The translations under genes and the position numbers were made by a program. The notes under the pieces were generated by a model. It was not told the origin of the DNA. It was given only the letters and a program-made list of their open reading frames with translations, and searched no databases. A stretch of 64,000 nt of DNA from Antilocapra americana (lineage: Eukaryota; Chordata; Mammalia; Artiodactyla; Antilocapridae): NCBI GenBank assembly GCA_007570785.1, contig ML664152.1, positions 614,640-678,639 on the forward strand. The letters are read 5' to 3'. Of the stretch, positions 34,163 through 45,734 are shown one piece after another (within the stretch, counting starts at the first letter, position 1; every line of letters starts with the position of its first letter).

Positions 34163-35451
34163 TTGGGTTGGCCAAAAAGCTCGCTGCTCTTTCTGTAAGA
34201 TGGCTCTAGTAGTGCTTAGCTATCTTCAACTTCATTCAAAACAATTTTGTTAGACTGTATTGTGGCAGCTGTCATATCAGCACTCATTTAAAAAAAATAC
34301 TTATCAAAACTAGTGAATTTTTATGTAGCAACCCTAATATTGAAAGATGGAAGAGAAAAAGCAACATTTTCACATATTATGCTTTATTATTTCAACAAAG
34401 GTAAAAATGCAGCTGAAATGCAAAAACAGATTTGTGCAGTGTATAGAGAAGGTGTTATGACTGATCAAACATGTCAAAAGCAGTTTGCAAAGTTTCATGA
34501 GGGAAATTTCTCGCTGGACGATGCCCATGGTCAGGTAGACCAGCTGAAGTTGATCATGATTAAACTGAGACACTAACTGAGAACAGTCAGTGTTATATAT
34601 ACCATGTGAGAGACAGTCGACATACACAAAATACCCAAATCAAGTGCTGAAAATAATTTGCACCAGTTCGGTTATACTCATCAATTTGATGTTTGGGTTC
34701 CACATTAGTTAAGCAAAAAAACTCCAAAAACTCCTTGACTATATTTCCGCATATGATTCTCAACTTAAACACAATGAAAACATTCCATTTTTAACATAAA
34801 CTGTGACAGGTGATAAAAAGTGGATCTTGTACAATAATAGGGAATGGAAGAAATCACGTGGCAAGTGAAGTAAACCACCACCAACTACACCAAAGACTGG
34901 TCTTCATCCAAAGAAGGTGATGTTGTGTACATGGTAGGAGTGTAAGGGAGTCCTTTATCATGAGCTCCTTCCAGAAAACCAAACAATCAGTTGCAATAAG
35001 TACTGCTCCCAATTAGATCAAGTGAAAGCAGCACTCAACGAAAAGCATCCAAAATTAGGAGAAAACACATGAGCTTCTGTCAGGATAACACAAGACTGTA
35101 TGTTTATTTGATGACCAGGCAAAAACTGTTACAGCTTGGCTGGGAAGTTCTGATTTATCTGCCATATTCACCAGACATTGCACCTTTGGATGTCCATTTA
35201 TTTGGAGCTTTACAAAATTCTCTTTAATGAAAAAATTTTCAGTACCCTGGAAGACTGTATAAAAGGCACCTGGAACAGTTCTTTGATCAAAAAGATAACA
35301 AGTTTGGGGAATGGAAATATGAAATTGCCTGAAAAATAACAGAAGGTAGTGGAACAAAATGGTGACTACATTCATTGTTCAATAAAGTTCTTGGTCAAAG
35401 TGAGAAATGTGTCTTTTTTCTTAAACTAAAGGAACTTTTTGACCAACTCAA
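34163..35451 (+). mobile_element. Mariner DNA transposon, full length with both terminal inverted repeats
   Basis: The left end ttgggttggccaaaaagct and the reverse complement of the right end (ttgagttggtcaaaaagtt) match with few differences. A TA dinucleotide precedes the left end; the right flank is TG, probably a mutated TA. The 1,289-bp length is normal for a complete mariner. The inside encodes a decayed transposase in the + direction, antisense to DIP2A in intron 4. The end sequence is of the kind shared by Hsmar-type and ruminant mariners. Confidence 0.93.
34313..35340 (+). pseudogene. Mariner transposase remnant
   Basis: The first open piece (34,313-34,576) reads SHIMLYYFNKGKNAAEMQKQ, ICAVYREGVMTDQ and FHEGNFSLDDA, the helix-turn-helix region of mariner transposases. 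Farther on, TGDKKWILYNN (near 34,805) marks the first catalytic Asp region, followed by TPKTGLHPKKVM. Frameshifts and stops break the rest. Normal length would be about 340-350 residues. It cannot be active. Confidence 0.85.
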
Positions 35452-35707
35452 TGAGAATAATTTTAAATTTCTGAATTCGGGGAACTCTGTCACCCCATAA
35501 AGCACTTGCAGGTTCCTCTCTTTACTAAAAGACACAAATTACATCTTAGTGAAAAAGTGAACATCTATATAGATTGCTTCTATTGGAAGCAAGCCCACTG
35601 CACGAACAGAAATGTGTATGAGCACACACACACTCCTCACCACAATCAGAAGCCTGCTCCATCTCAGCGGGAAACCCTGCCCAGGCCGCCCCGACCTTGC
35701 CCAGTAC

Positions 35708-35827
35708 CTGGGGGTGTGTAGGCCTCCACAGATGCGTGTGTGAGGACAGAGCGCCTCTTGGATGGCATGGGCATCTTCCTCTCTTTGTATTTGGCCAAAG
35801 CTGCCTGCACGGCCTCGGTGTGAACAT
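35708..35827 (-). CDS. DIP2A: DIP2A exon 4 (about residues 95-134)
   Basis: Acceptor tttctgtgcag, donor CCAG|gtactg; 120 bp, phase 1 at both ends. It encodes DVHTEAVQAALAKYKERKMP then MPSKRRSVLTHASVEAYTPP. This is the conserved Lys/Arg-rich stretch at the end of the N-terminal DMAP1-binding domain region. It lies only 256 bp from the mariner. Confidence 0.97.
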
Positions 35828-37690
35828 CTGCACAGAAATAACAGCAGCAGAAGCATCTGTTATAAGATTCCTGATGAAGGAACAAAACCATGGTTCATAT
35901 TTTTAATCTGTTTTCATTGAGTATAAAAGGAACATAAGGTCAGCCTACATGTGGGTCCACACATTGGTCCTAGATTTCTACAAATATTCCTTGGTTTATA
36001 GATTCGACTTTGCAAGTATTTTCAGATTTAAACCAAGAAATCCCCAAAACTGAAAATAAAATGAAACAGATGAACCTAACGCACTCTGACTATGGTATAA
36101 GCCACTACAAGCATCACTAAAGCTCTGTGGTCAGATCATCTGAGCTGCTATCCCAGTCAAGCCCCAGGATGGGCAGAGCCATGCAAAGAACCAAGCTCTG
36201 CCTGTAGTCACACGGCCAGGGGGTGGTAGGGGTCCCATCACACCTTTACACTTGTGGTCAAGCACAAGAGAGCCAACGAAGAGGGGCCTGATGGTCTCAC
36301 CCCATCACCCCTCCTTAGAAACCAAGATGCTCACAAGGGAGAGGAGGAATACACATGGAGACTCCAGAAGTGAGGGGAACACTGCAGTCCTGAATCTGAA
36401 TGGAAATTATCAGCATGAACACACGTGGCATTTTATCTTTAAATAGCATGTCTTACTTCAATCCCTAAAAGTGTCTAGAAATGATGACCAGCACGAGTGC
36501 AACGAGCACCCCTACCATCCAGGCTGCAGTCTTACAACACTGTCCTCACTGTGAGCACCCTGAGAAATGTGGGTTCCAGGGTGCAGGAAGCAGCAGAGGA
36601 GTCTGGAGCATCTCATCCTACCAACCAACAAGTTCCTGGCCAGCAACTCAATGCTGGAGCCAACGTGGAGGCACTCCCAAAGAAAAAGGACTGGGGCAGT
36701 CTGAACACCACCCATGACAAAAACAAGATCAGAGAAAAGAAAGGAAGAAAAAGAGGAAGCAAAACTAACTGGTTGCCACTGGAGGATGCCAGTGACACGA
36801 GCTACTGTTTTGAAAGAGATTAAATGGAAGGAAAGAATCAAGCATCTCTCCAGGCTCTCCTGTGCTGTGTGATGAGTACAAGCTGCTTGTTCTTCACAGA
36901 ACTGGCCCAGCCATCCTGCCACCAAATCCACCCTAATGAACCAAGGGATCAACCCTGCCAGCATCCCAGGGAGGGGAGAGACGGGCCTGCAGTGCCTGTG
37001 GTGTGAAAACACTGATCCCAAAGTGACCTGCTAGAGCCATGGAGCCAGGAGCAGCCAGACCACAGCCAAGGCCCCAGGATCAAGTTATCACCAGTGGAAA
37101 CACACATCAACAACCTGTGATATGTACATCTCATTTGGATCCTGGGTCCAAAGTGTTTTATAAAGCCTCATGAACACCTGGGTATTTGATACTAAGGAAT
37201 TATTGCCAATTATTCTGTGATAATGGAGGTATCTTTTAGAGATACATGTGCTCTTTTCAGACACAGAAACCAAGAATATCATGACATCTAAGTAAAATAA
37301 CATGATCTCTGAGATTTGCCTCAGAATCACACGGGAAGCGAAGAAGCAGCAGAGGGTGATAAAGAAGCCAAGACTGAGCCTGAGCATGGTGGGAGCCGTG
37401 GCACTGGGCAAGTCCAGGGCTCAGTACACCACCAAGTCTACCTTCGTATTTGTTCACATTTTTCCCCAACAAAATGTTTTTAAAGCATTTAGAAACCTTA
37501 TAGTAAAATGGCTCATAGGGTACTAAGGATGAAAAATTTACACCTAGGCATATTACAATAAAATTTACAAATATCAAAGATAACCGATGAATCCTAAAAA
37601 AAGCTTCTAGAGAAACAGTCTTGAAGGATCAGGAAACAGGCTAACTTTACCAATAGTAAACCAATAGTAATCAAATACAAGAAGGCAACA
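35828..37690 (-). other. Intron 3, left part
   Basis: No repeat family or gene recognised in this 1.9 kb. Several overlapping short ORFs lack any sign of coding. Confidence 0.5.
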
Positions 37691-37699
37691 CAGCTGAAG

Positions 37700-38690
37700 A
37701 AACAAGTTTTGAACCTGTAATTGTATATCCAGCCAAAGTACCATTTAAACTTCAGGGTCTAATAAAAATACTTCCAGACATACAACCGAAACACTCATGA
37801 AAGACTGTCTTCAGAAGAGAGACAGACCTAGGAGCCCCTGCAAAAGATCAGACTTTTTATACTGTGGATACCTTAGAAACAAACAAAAACCTAAGCACAG
37901 ATAAGACAACCAAGAATGAAAAATCTAAACAATACCAACACTATAGGATATAAAGCAACAGATCCAAGAAACTCAACAAACCCCAAGCACAAGAAACAAA
38001 GAAACTTATACCAAGGCACATAATAATCAAATCACTCAAAACCAGCGATAAAGAGAAACATCCTCAAAGTGCCAGAGGGAAGAAAGGCACAGTATATACA
38101 AGGGAACAATGATAAGGAATAAACCTGGAGGAATAACAGTGGATATACCGATGTGAACAATGACTGCTGAGCTGCCATCATTAGAAGAGCTGGTGCTGTC
38201 ATGACAACAGACGAATCCATCAAGAGAACAGAAGGGAGTCCAGAGAGAGTCACCCATGAGCAGCTGCTTTAAACAAAGGAGCAAGGGCATGGGGACAACG
38301 GGACTCCCACACGCAAGAAAGTCAGTGTTGTATCACACCCTGAATTCACACTAAAATTAACAAAATCTAAAGCACGGACCTAAAGGTAAAACTTAAAAGT
38401 ACCAAACTTCTAGAAGAAAACACAGGTAAGAAGCTTTGTGACCAGATTTCTTAGATACAAGAACAAAAGCACTATTTAAGAAAGAAAAGGAAGTGCTAAG
38501 CCAGACTGCATTAAAATTAAAAACTTCTGCTACAACAGCCACTGTAAGAAAGTTCACAGAGAAGGCAAAGCCTCGGAGAAAATACGAGCAAAGTACATTT
38601 ATGGTAAAGGTCTTGTTTTCAGAAAGTAAAGAACAGGAACCAGATACAGTTCATAAGGGCAGAAAGCAGGTCCTCAACGCCAGTTACACG
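37700..38690 (+). mobile_element. Ancient L1 (L1M-type) fragments
   Basis: Two pieces. The left one (about 37,700-38,180) holds wording of old L1 5' or ORF1-region sequence (gttttgaacctgtaattgta, aaccagcgataaagagaaac). The right one (about 38,340-38,690) holds ORF2 3' wording (aaaattaaaaacttctgcta, aagttcacagagaaggcaaa). Both are in + orientation and noncoding now. Confidence 0.6.
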
Positions 38691-39170
38691 TGAACAGAGG
38701 CAACAGCGACCAGGAGCTGAGGACAGGCAGGGGGCCTCTGGTGACCTCACTCAGGATGCGTGGACACGCGTCCGCTTTGTGCCCAGGGCTATATCGGTGG
38801 AGTGCTGATGGGGCCGTTTCCAATGCTGTATGTTACAGGCATCAGTTATGTAATCAGAAAAGAAATTATTGTCAGTGTGGGGAAGTTTTTTTAAATGTAT
38901 ATTAAATCAGTAAGAAATTCTCTGATCAAAACTTTCCTCAAACCACTTCATCACACTCCCACGTTAACAAACCATTTAAACTCTTCATTTTTAAAAACAA
39001 CATTCTTAAAACAAAATGGCCATTTCTTTGTCTATCTCAAAATTTTTCTTTTATAAAAGGTTACTGAGTTTAAATATAAAAGAAATATTTAATCACACAA
39101 CAGTGAAAATGTTAAACAAGCAAAAGAGTGTTCAAAAGCTATTGATATGTAACCTGTAACAGGAAGCACA

Positions 39171-39432
39171 GGGCTTCTCTGGTGGCTGGGTGGTAAAGAA
39201 CCCGCCTGCCAGTGCAGGAGACACAGGTTCCATCCCTGGTCCAGGAAGATCCCACATGCCGTGGAGCAGCTAAACCCGTGCACCACAACTACTTAGCCTG
39301 TGCTCTAGTGCATGGGAGCCGCAACTCCTGAGCCCACATACCCTAAAGCCTGTGCTCCACACAAAGAGAAGCCACTGCAATGAGAAGCCCACACAGCAAC
39401 GAGGCCCCAGCACAGCCAAAAATAATAAATAA
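39171..39432 (+). mobile_element. CHR-type tRNA-derived SINE, complete
   Basis: Begins gggcttctctggtggctggg and has the tRNA-like box region (caggttccatccctggtcc), then the long body (gcaccacaactact, cctgtgctccacac), and ends in an aataataaataaa tail. About 262 bp. Intron 3. Confidence 0.85.
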
Positions 39433-39902
39433 AATGACAATTGAAAGCATGCATTTTTTCAATGGATGCCGATAATTAAAATAAAATGTCAGAGACAAAT
39501 TCAAATATTTATAAAGGTGCTAACAGACTGGCAGAAATCTAATTAGAAGGAAATCTCCAAAATTAGAGAAAAATAAAATACTAAAACACGTAGAGTAGTA
39601 GAGTGGTTCCTACTGGACAAATCCAGCAACATCAACCCCAAAGTTCCAGTAGAAAAATGGACACAAACATTTACAGAAATTATTTCACGGTGAGGAAGAT
39701 TCTGCTTTCTTCTGAGACTCCTATATGCAACTGCTGAGAAGAGCACACTCACACTCCAGGCCACACTAAAACATACTGAGATCTATGGAAGTTTTGTTTT
39801 TTTCTTGAAAACCACGAGGCGGTAAGTCACGGTTCAGAGAAGGCCCTTTCCTCAGCGGAGACGTGGTGTCTGAGCAGAGGACCGTGGCGCTCCGGGCCCT
39901 AC
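39433..39902 (-). other. Intron 3, flank of exon 3
   Basis: AT-rich on the left. Nothing recognised up to the exon 3 donor. Confidence 0.55.
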
Positions 39903-40022
39903 CTGACCGGAAGCGCTCATCCCGGGCGTTGCTGGGCCGTGGCTTTGGCTGCTTGGGTGTGGGGGCCAAGGCTGGTGCGGGCCCGAGGATGCGACTCTCC
40001 ACTTGCAGGGAGGGATCTACTC
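39903..40022 (-). CDS. DIP2A: DIP2A exon 3 (about residues 55-94)
   Basis: Acceptor actatttcag, donor TCAG|gtaggg; 120 bp, phase 1 at both ends. It encodes VDPSLQVESRILGPAPALAP, TPKQPKPRPSNA and RDERFRS. It lies in the N-terminal DMAP1-binding domain region. The Pro/Ala-rich middle is the least conserved part. Confidence 0.96.
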
Positions 40023-40709
40023 CTGAAATAGTTTCACAGAAACACCTTGAGTTAAACAACCTGCTCTTCCAACAACAGACACACCCATGTTGAATAGCAC
40101 ACCCCTCTCGCACGCTGCTGCACAGCACCTGCTGCCCAACTACACACGCTGGGGGCCCCAAAGCCCAGAAGACCATAAATCTGGAGGTCAGGGCTGAGAC
40201 ATCCACATCAGCTTCCAGCCCCTCCCTGTCAGCAGCCCTGGGCCCCAGCTTGGTGCACACGGCGCACGGGGCCAGCTCCCTAGGGACAGCTTTCTCGAAG
40301 CCCCCTCCCTCCCTCCGCACTGGCCCTGGTGTCAGCAAGCCCAGCAGGAACCAGCTCACAAAGCATCACCGGGGTGTTGACAGCCGCCCTCAGACCCAGG
40401 AAGAAAGCCAATGAGAGTCTCAGAGGCTTTGGGCGCTAACCACCTGGGCCTGTGACACCTGTGTCTCCAACCTGATGGGCGGCCAGCTCTCTGTGCCTGT
40501 TGCGGCCCCACAGCTGGCACACCCATGGCCAGCTGACACCCAGGCCATCAGGACATCATGTGTTGAGTAAAGGACAAGCAGGAGCCTGCAGGGTCATTCA
40601 ACAGAGTCCCTGGTCCTGCCTGAGCACTAGATTTTTTCAAGATGCCCCAGAAAAACAGCTTTAGCCACCAGCCCTTATCACTCCCCGAAAAGCAGCACCT
40701 GTCCCTACC
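40023..40709 (-). other. Intron 2, left part
   Basis: GC-rich intronic sequence with no recognised feature. The minus-strand ORF reading through exon 3 extends into it but has no family match. Confidence 0.55.
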
Positions 40710-42031
40710 TCAGCAGTGGCCACAGGACTGGAAAAGATCAGTTCTCATTCCAGTCCCAAAGAATGGCAATGCCAAAGAATGTTACTGCACTCATCTCACA
40801 TGCTAGCAAAGTAATGCTCAAAATTCCAAGACTTCAACAACAGGTGAACAGAGAACTTCCAGATGTTCAAGCTGGATTTAGAAAAGGCAGAGGAACCAGA
40901 GATCAAACTGCCAACATCTGCTGGATCATCGTAAAAGCAAGAGAGTTCCAGAAAAACATCTATTTCTGCTTTACCGACTACAGCAAAGCTTTTGACTGTG
41001 TGGATCACAACAAATTGTGGAAAATTCTGAAAGAGATGGGAATACAAAACCACCTTCCCTGCCTCCTTAGAAGTCTGCATGCAGGTCAAGAAGCAACAGT
41101 TAGAAGCGAACATGGAACAACAGACTGGTTCCAAATCAGGAAAGGAGTATGTCAAGGCTGTATATTGTCACCCTGCTTATTTAACTTATATGCAGAGTAC
41201 ATCATGAGAAATGCTGGGCTGGATGAAGCACAAGCTGGAATTAAGATTACTGGGAGAAATATCAATAACCTCAGATATGCAGATGACACCACCCTTATGG
41301 CAGAAAGAGAAGAACTAAAGAGCCTCTTGATGAAGGTAAAAGAGGAAAGTGAAAAACCTGGCTTAAAATTCAACATCCAAAAAAGGAAGATGGTGGCATC
41401 CGTTCCCATCACTTCATGGTAAATAGATGGGGAAACAATGGAAACAGTGAAAGACTTTATTTTCTTGGTCTCCAAAATCACTGCATATAGTGACTGCAGC
41501 CATGAAATTAAAAGACACTTGCTCCTTTGAAGAAAAGCTATGACCAACTTAGCATGTTAAAAAGCAGAGACATTACTTTGCTGACAAAGGTCTGTTTAGT
41601 CAAAACTATTGTTTTTCCAGTATTTATGTACGGATGTGAGAGTTGGACCATAAAGAAAGCTGAGCACCAAAGAATAGATGCTTTTGAACTGTGGTGTTAG
41701 AGAAGAGTTTTGAGAATTCCTTGGATTACAAGGAGATCCAACCAGTCAATCTTAAAGGAAATCAGTCCTGGAAGGACTAATGCTGAAACTTCAATATTTT
41801 GGCCACCTAATGCAAAGAGCCAACTCATAGAAGAGACCCTGATGCTGGGAAAGACTGAAGGCAGGAGAAGGGGGCGACAGAGGACAAGATGGTTGAATGG
41901 CATCACTGACTTGATGGACATGAGTTTGAGCAAGCTCCGGGAGTTGGTGATGGACAGGGAAGCCTGGCATGCTGCCATCCGTGCTGTCGCAAAGAATCAG
42001 ACACGGCTGAGCGACTGACCTGAACCGAACT
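40710..42031 (+). mobile_element. BovB LINE, 5'-truncated, about 1.3 kb
   Basis: Starts cagtggccacaggactggaa, within the coding region, and ends at gagcgactgacctgaaccga. The flanks ctgtccctacct and ctgtcccatctg may be a partly decayed target duplication. Same strand as the copies at 48.1 and 56.1 kb, so antisense to DIP2A (intron 2). Confidence 0.93.
40763..41422 (+). pseudogene. BovB reverse transcriptase fragment, 219 open codons
   Basis: Visible RT landmarks: DVQAGFRKGRGTRDQ, FTDYSKAFDCVDHNKLW (palm, first catalytic Asp region), GVCQGCILSPCLFNLYAEYI and the catalytic box LRYADDTTLMAE. The frame stops at 41,422 after VASVPITSW, where the family continues. The N-terminal endonuclease is absent. 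Confidence 0.88.
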
Positions 42032-42499
42032 GTCCCATCTGGGCCTCAGAGGGTCATGACCTCTGACACTGCTCATGTAAAGGCCACTTGACCCCAGCTT
42101 TCTAGGATGACATACAGAAAGGACAAAGGGGACAGGAGACGTGGGGGCCCTCAGTCGGCTGCCTGAGCCTCCAGGCACCTCTGTGAGGAGCCTCTGGGAC
42201 ACCAGCTCTGGCTCTGTAGACAGGAAGGAGCTGCCCCCAAGACTGGCTGCCTCCAGGTGTGGGCACAGAATGCTGCTGTTGCTGATGTTTATGTACCAGC
42301 TCTTTAAAACTGAACATATACACACATACATGTATGCAACATGCAGCAATACTGATCAGTACTGCTTCTGGCTTTTTGTATCTTGGACTGACTGGAACAA
42401 ATTTCCCTAAAATCCATAATGGAGAACACAGAATCCTCTGCACTATGGACTATAGAACAGGTATGCTTGCAAAGTGATGCATAAATATAGGGACATCCT
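42032..42499 (-). other. Intron 2 sequence between BovB and L1
   Basis: No feature recognised. Confidence 0.5.
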
Positions 42500-42840
42500 T
42501 GCATTTTTATTCCAAAATACAATGCTTTTATTGAGATCGATTAATTTATTTCACAAAGATACAAAGCCCAATGGGAAACCACTGGATGAAAGAGTAGGTT
42601 TATTTTTAGTTTTAACAGGTATCAAGAGAGAACTTCTCAGACCACAGCAATTAACACTCCCACAGGGTGCCATTTCCCCACGTGTGTCAGCACTGGATGT
42701 TGCAAATTTTAGAATCTTACCAATCTGACAGATGGTTCACTGATTTGCATTCCCTTATCTACTAGTGAGGTTGAACATATTTTAATGTTTACTGCCCATC
42801 CGTACGTCCTATTCTTTGAATTCTATTAATTCTATCCAGC
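42500..42840 (-). mobile_element. Old L1 3' end (reverse orientation)
   Basis: Wording such as tttgcattcccttatctact followed by gaggttgaacatattttaat and gtttactgcccatccgtacg follows the reverse complement of L1 ORF2 end and 3' UTR. Left border uncertain. Confidence 0.6.
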
Positions 42841-42855
42841 TAAAGAGCCCCTAAA

Positions 42856-43055
42856 GGGCTTCCCAGGTGGCTCAGTGGTAAAGAACCTGCCTGCAATGCA
42901 GGAGATGTGGGTTCAATCCCTGGGTCAGGAAGATCCACTGGTGAACGAAATGGCAACCTACTCCAGTATTCTCGCCTGGAAAATCTCATGGACAGAGGGC
43001 CTGGCAGACTATAATTCACGGGGTTGCAGAAAGTCAGACACAACTGAGCAATTGA
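42856..43055 (+). mobile_element. Bov-tA SINE
   Basis: Starts aagggcttcccaggtggctc with a tRNA-Glu-like head (gtgggttcaatccctgggtc), followed by the BovB-derived tail (ggaaaatctcatggacagag to cacaactgagca). A gcat-repeat forms the 3' end. Confidence 0.92.
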
Positions 43056-43074
43056 GCATGCATGCATGCATGCA
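43056..43074. repeat. (GCAT)n microsatellite at SINE tail
   Basis: gcatgcatgcatgcatgca: nearly five units, fully palindromic, grown from the 3' end of the Bov-tA. Confidence 0.9.
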
Positions 43075-43701
43075 AGGAGCCCCCTAAGGACCTGCAGGGA
43101 GCCCTGGTCAGCTAGAGGCTCCACCCGGACGCTGGACATGCCCCCAGGCCGCAGCCAGCCGGCCACAGCTCAGTCACTCTGCAGTGCTTCATTTCTAGGG
43201 AGCCAATCATAAATCTGTTTGTTTTTTCCCCAGGTCTCTCATCTTGCCATCACTCAAACATTATTCAATATTCTCCTGAATTTTATAGTATTTTGTAATT
43301 ACAAACATACTTAGAGCTTTATTCCTGAAGTTTACATTCACTAATGCTGCAGAGGAAAGTGGGTCCCACTGTTGCCTTCACAGGCATGGCACCAGTTACT
43401 AAATAAATCTTCCCTCCTTTGAATCTCCTGAATCATTTCTAGACGCCATCCCCTTATACTGTTCAGCTGTCCACACACCTACCGACACCTTGTGGTTGGG
43501 GCTATCGAGTGTACAGGAGCCGGTCTGACACCTGAAGGCCAAGCCTTTCTCCCTGGTATTCCTCCTCGACAATGTACTAGCTACTCTTAGAACTTTTCTT
43601 CTCCAAGTGAGTCAGTTCCAATGCCAGGTTTGGGGGAAAAAAATCAACCAATGCTATTCAGACTGGATTACATTTTGTCACATGTTAATTTAGAAACATT
43701 T
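43075..43701 (-). other. Intron 2 sequence
   Basis: No feature recognised with confidence; the stretch near 43,230-43,340 may be part of the same old L1. Confidence 0.4.
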
Positions 43702-43902
43702 AAAAATTGGTATATTTCTATCGCCAGCCCAGGATTGATGCTCGGGACTGGTGCAGCGAGATTTCCCGGGGGGGAGGGAGGAGGGAGGGGGGCTCCGGAG
43801 GGGAAGCATATGTAAACCCATGGTGATATCATGACAATGTATGGCAAAAACAATAATAAAAAAAAAATAATAAAAAATAAAAATAAAAATTGGTATATTT
43901 CT
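43702..43902 (+). mobile_element. L1 3'-end insertion with 18-bp target-site duplications
   Basis: Identical 18-bp words aaaaattggtatatttct lie at 43,702-43,719 and 43,885-43,902. Between them are about 165 bp: the last part of the ruminant L1 3' UTR (atcgccagcccaggattgat to gacaatgtatggcaaaaaca) and an AATAA-rich tail. Extreme 5' truncation, as in many target-primed insertions. The perfect duplication suggests a young event. Confidence 0.95.
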
Positions 43903-44249
43903 TCATGTTTTAGGATCCTGGTTACTTCTTTCAAATAGATTGTATGATGCTAATATAGATCCTGTAGCTTTCTTGCTAAATGTATTAAAAACATTTGATA
44001 GTTTTTTGCCATTACGAATGTGAGCTGTTTTATTAACAGAAATATTACCAGAGAAAAGCTATTGATTCTTACATATTTGTCTTCTATCAAACCAAAACGC
44101 TTACTAATTCTAACAGCCAAGTAAGCAGTCACCTAGGTTTCAAAGTAGAAAACAACAGCACCTGTGCGAGGGTGGAGTCCTGCTGCTTGCCTGTGGTGCT
44201 GCCTGGGCACTGGTCTGCAGCAAAGGGCCTGGGGGCAGCCCAGTGGGCC

Positions 44250-44800
44250 TCTCGTTTGCCTGCTAACAATCAGGGTTTTCTCTGGTAAAATATTTATGCA
44301 AGTCTTTAGCCCATTTTCCTAATGGGCTTTTTTTTAAAAAAAAATCACACTGGGGAACTTTCTGGCTCTTTATAAAGTTTAAATTAATTTAAATTAAATA
44401 AAAAATGCAGTGTGTTAGTCACGCCACCACACCTCAAGTGCTCAGAAGCCACACATGGCAAGTGCTCGGTGGGCTAGACAATAGGGCTGCAGACCATTCC
44501 CACTCTGCCAAAAGGTCTCCTGGATGCTGCTGCTTCATCGGCTCTGGACTCTAGTCCTTTTTCTCTTATTTATGTTACGATCATCTTCTCCTATACTGTG
44601 GCTTGTCTTTAATCTCTTTATGGGAACTTTTGATAAAACATGATTCTTAATTTTAACATACTCTAATTTACCAACCTTTTCCTTTTCAGTTGCTGCTTTT
44701 TGGCACCTCCAGGGACTTGAGAAATCCCTCCTCCTGTCTAGAGATGGTGACAGTTTTCATATACAGTCTTCCAAAGGTGCTATAACTTTTGCCCTTCTCA
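44250..44800 (-). mobile_element. Ancient L1 3' end (reverse orientation), interrupted
   Basis: The left part (tctttagcccattttcctaa, near 44,305) and the right part (actgtggcttgtctttaatc near 44,595; ttctcttatttatg; taatttaccaaccttttcc near 44,664) read as the reverse complement of an old L1 3' region. The middle (about 44,378-44,510) is a different short repeat. Confidence 0.6.
44378..44510. mobile_element. Fragment of a short palindromic DNA transposon (hAT-type MITE)
   Basis: Contains tttaaattaatttaaattaa and then cctcaagtgctcagaagcca and cacatggcaagtgctcggtg. The same wording occurs in the better-preserved copy at 54,748-54,901. Confidence 0.5.
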
Positions 44801-45082
44801 CTAAAGCCCCTCATGCTGGCTTCTGTGTCTCAAGGAACCGTGCTGGCTTCATGACCTGCAACATCACCTCTACCATAGGCCTAGTCCCCACAGCCATGCA
44901 TGTCTGTCTGGGTCCACGTTCTGTTTGTGAATTGAGCTAGCTACCCTTGTGCAAAACCAGGCTATCTTAATGACAGCTTGCTATTAACTCCTCACGTCAT
45001 AACCATCAAATCCTCCAACCTCATTCTTCCTTTTTATCATTATTTTCAATCCCTTGGCCTTTTAAACTTATATATTTTTTTT

Positions 45083-45207
45083 AACTTCTTTTTTTTTTGC
45101 CTTGCTGCACAAGCCACGTGGGATCTTAATTCCCTGAGCAGAGATGGAACCTGTGCCCCTTGGAGTGGAAGCATGGAGTCTTAACCACTGGACTGCCAGG
45201 GAAGTCT
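45083..45207 (-). mobile_element. CHR-type tRNA-derived SINE fragment
   Basis: In reverse complement it starts agacttccctggcagtccag, the usual SINE head, and proceeds through the tRNA-like boxes to a T-run (A tail) at 45,083. About 125 bp. Confidence 0.85.
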
Positions 45208-45603
45208 CAAACTTCTGTATAAATTTTTAAATCAGCTTCTTAAATTCCACCCTCAAAAACTGTGCTGAAACACTGAAGGTGCTGACTCTGAAGATCAATA
45301 TAAGGTGGGAAAACTCACATCTTTATAATATGTGTTCCAAACCTAAGTAAGGAAATGTTCTTTACTAAAATCATAAAAAATAAAATCATAAAATCATAGT
45401 CTATGATAAAAAAAATAACATAAATCCTGTTTGGGGATGAAATCTATACCAAACCAGAGACATAAACGTTAATCTATGACTTTGGATTTTATAATTTTAG
45501 ACACATTATTTTCCCAGCCCTTATTAATAAAACATGAAACTACCAAAGTCAACCTCTAATATCAGTTTTTAAATCAGCTATATAAGACCTCTGTTAACCT
45601 CAC

Positions 45604-45675
45604 CTTGAATGAGGGGTACACAGCGTGCAAGCAGCTTTGCCCTTTTCTTTTCATATCCTTTTTGAGTGATGTCAC
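45604..45675 (-). CDS. DIP2A: DIP2A exon 2 (about residues 31-54)
   Basis: Acceptor tttttttag, donor CAAG|gtgagg; 72 bp, phase 1 at both ends. It encodes DITQKGYEKKRAKLLARCVP and LIQ, a very conserved part of the DMAP1-binding domain. Too short to show up as a long ORF; found by searching the reverse strand for the expected exon. It marks the right limit of recognised coding sequence. Confidence 0.97.
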
Positions 45676-45734
45676 CTAAAAAAACCATAGAAAAATAGAA
45701 TTACGTTTCTTCTAAAGTTCCCCAAATTTTTTAA

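Noticed and set aside
34163..35451. Possible SETMAR-like host gene
   Set aside because: The transposase is broken by stops and frameshifts, has no SET part, and is bounded by mariner ends.
39766..40359. 197-codon minus-strand ORF
   Set aside because: Exon 3 plus open intron; the middle 120 bp carry all of the similarity.
42856..42960. tRNA gene-like A and B boxes
   Set aside because: These are parts of tRNA-derived SINEs (also at 39,171; 47,714; 49,640; 62,211; 62,939), not separate tRNA genes.
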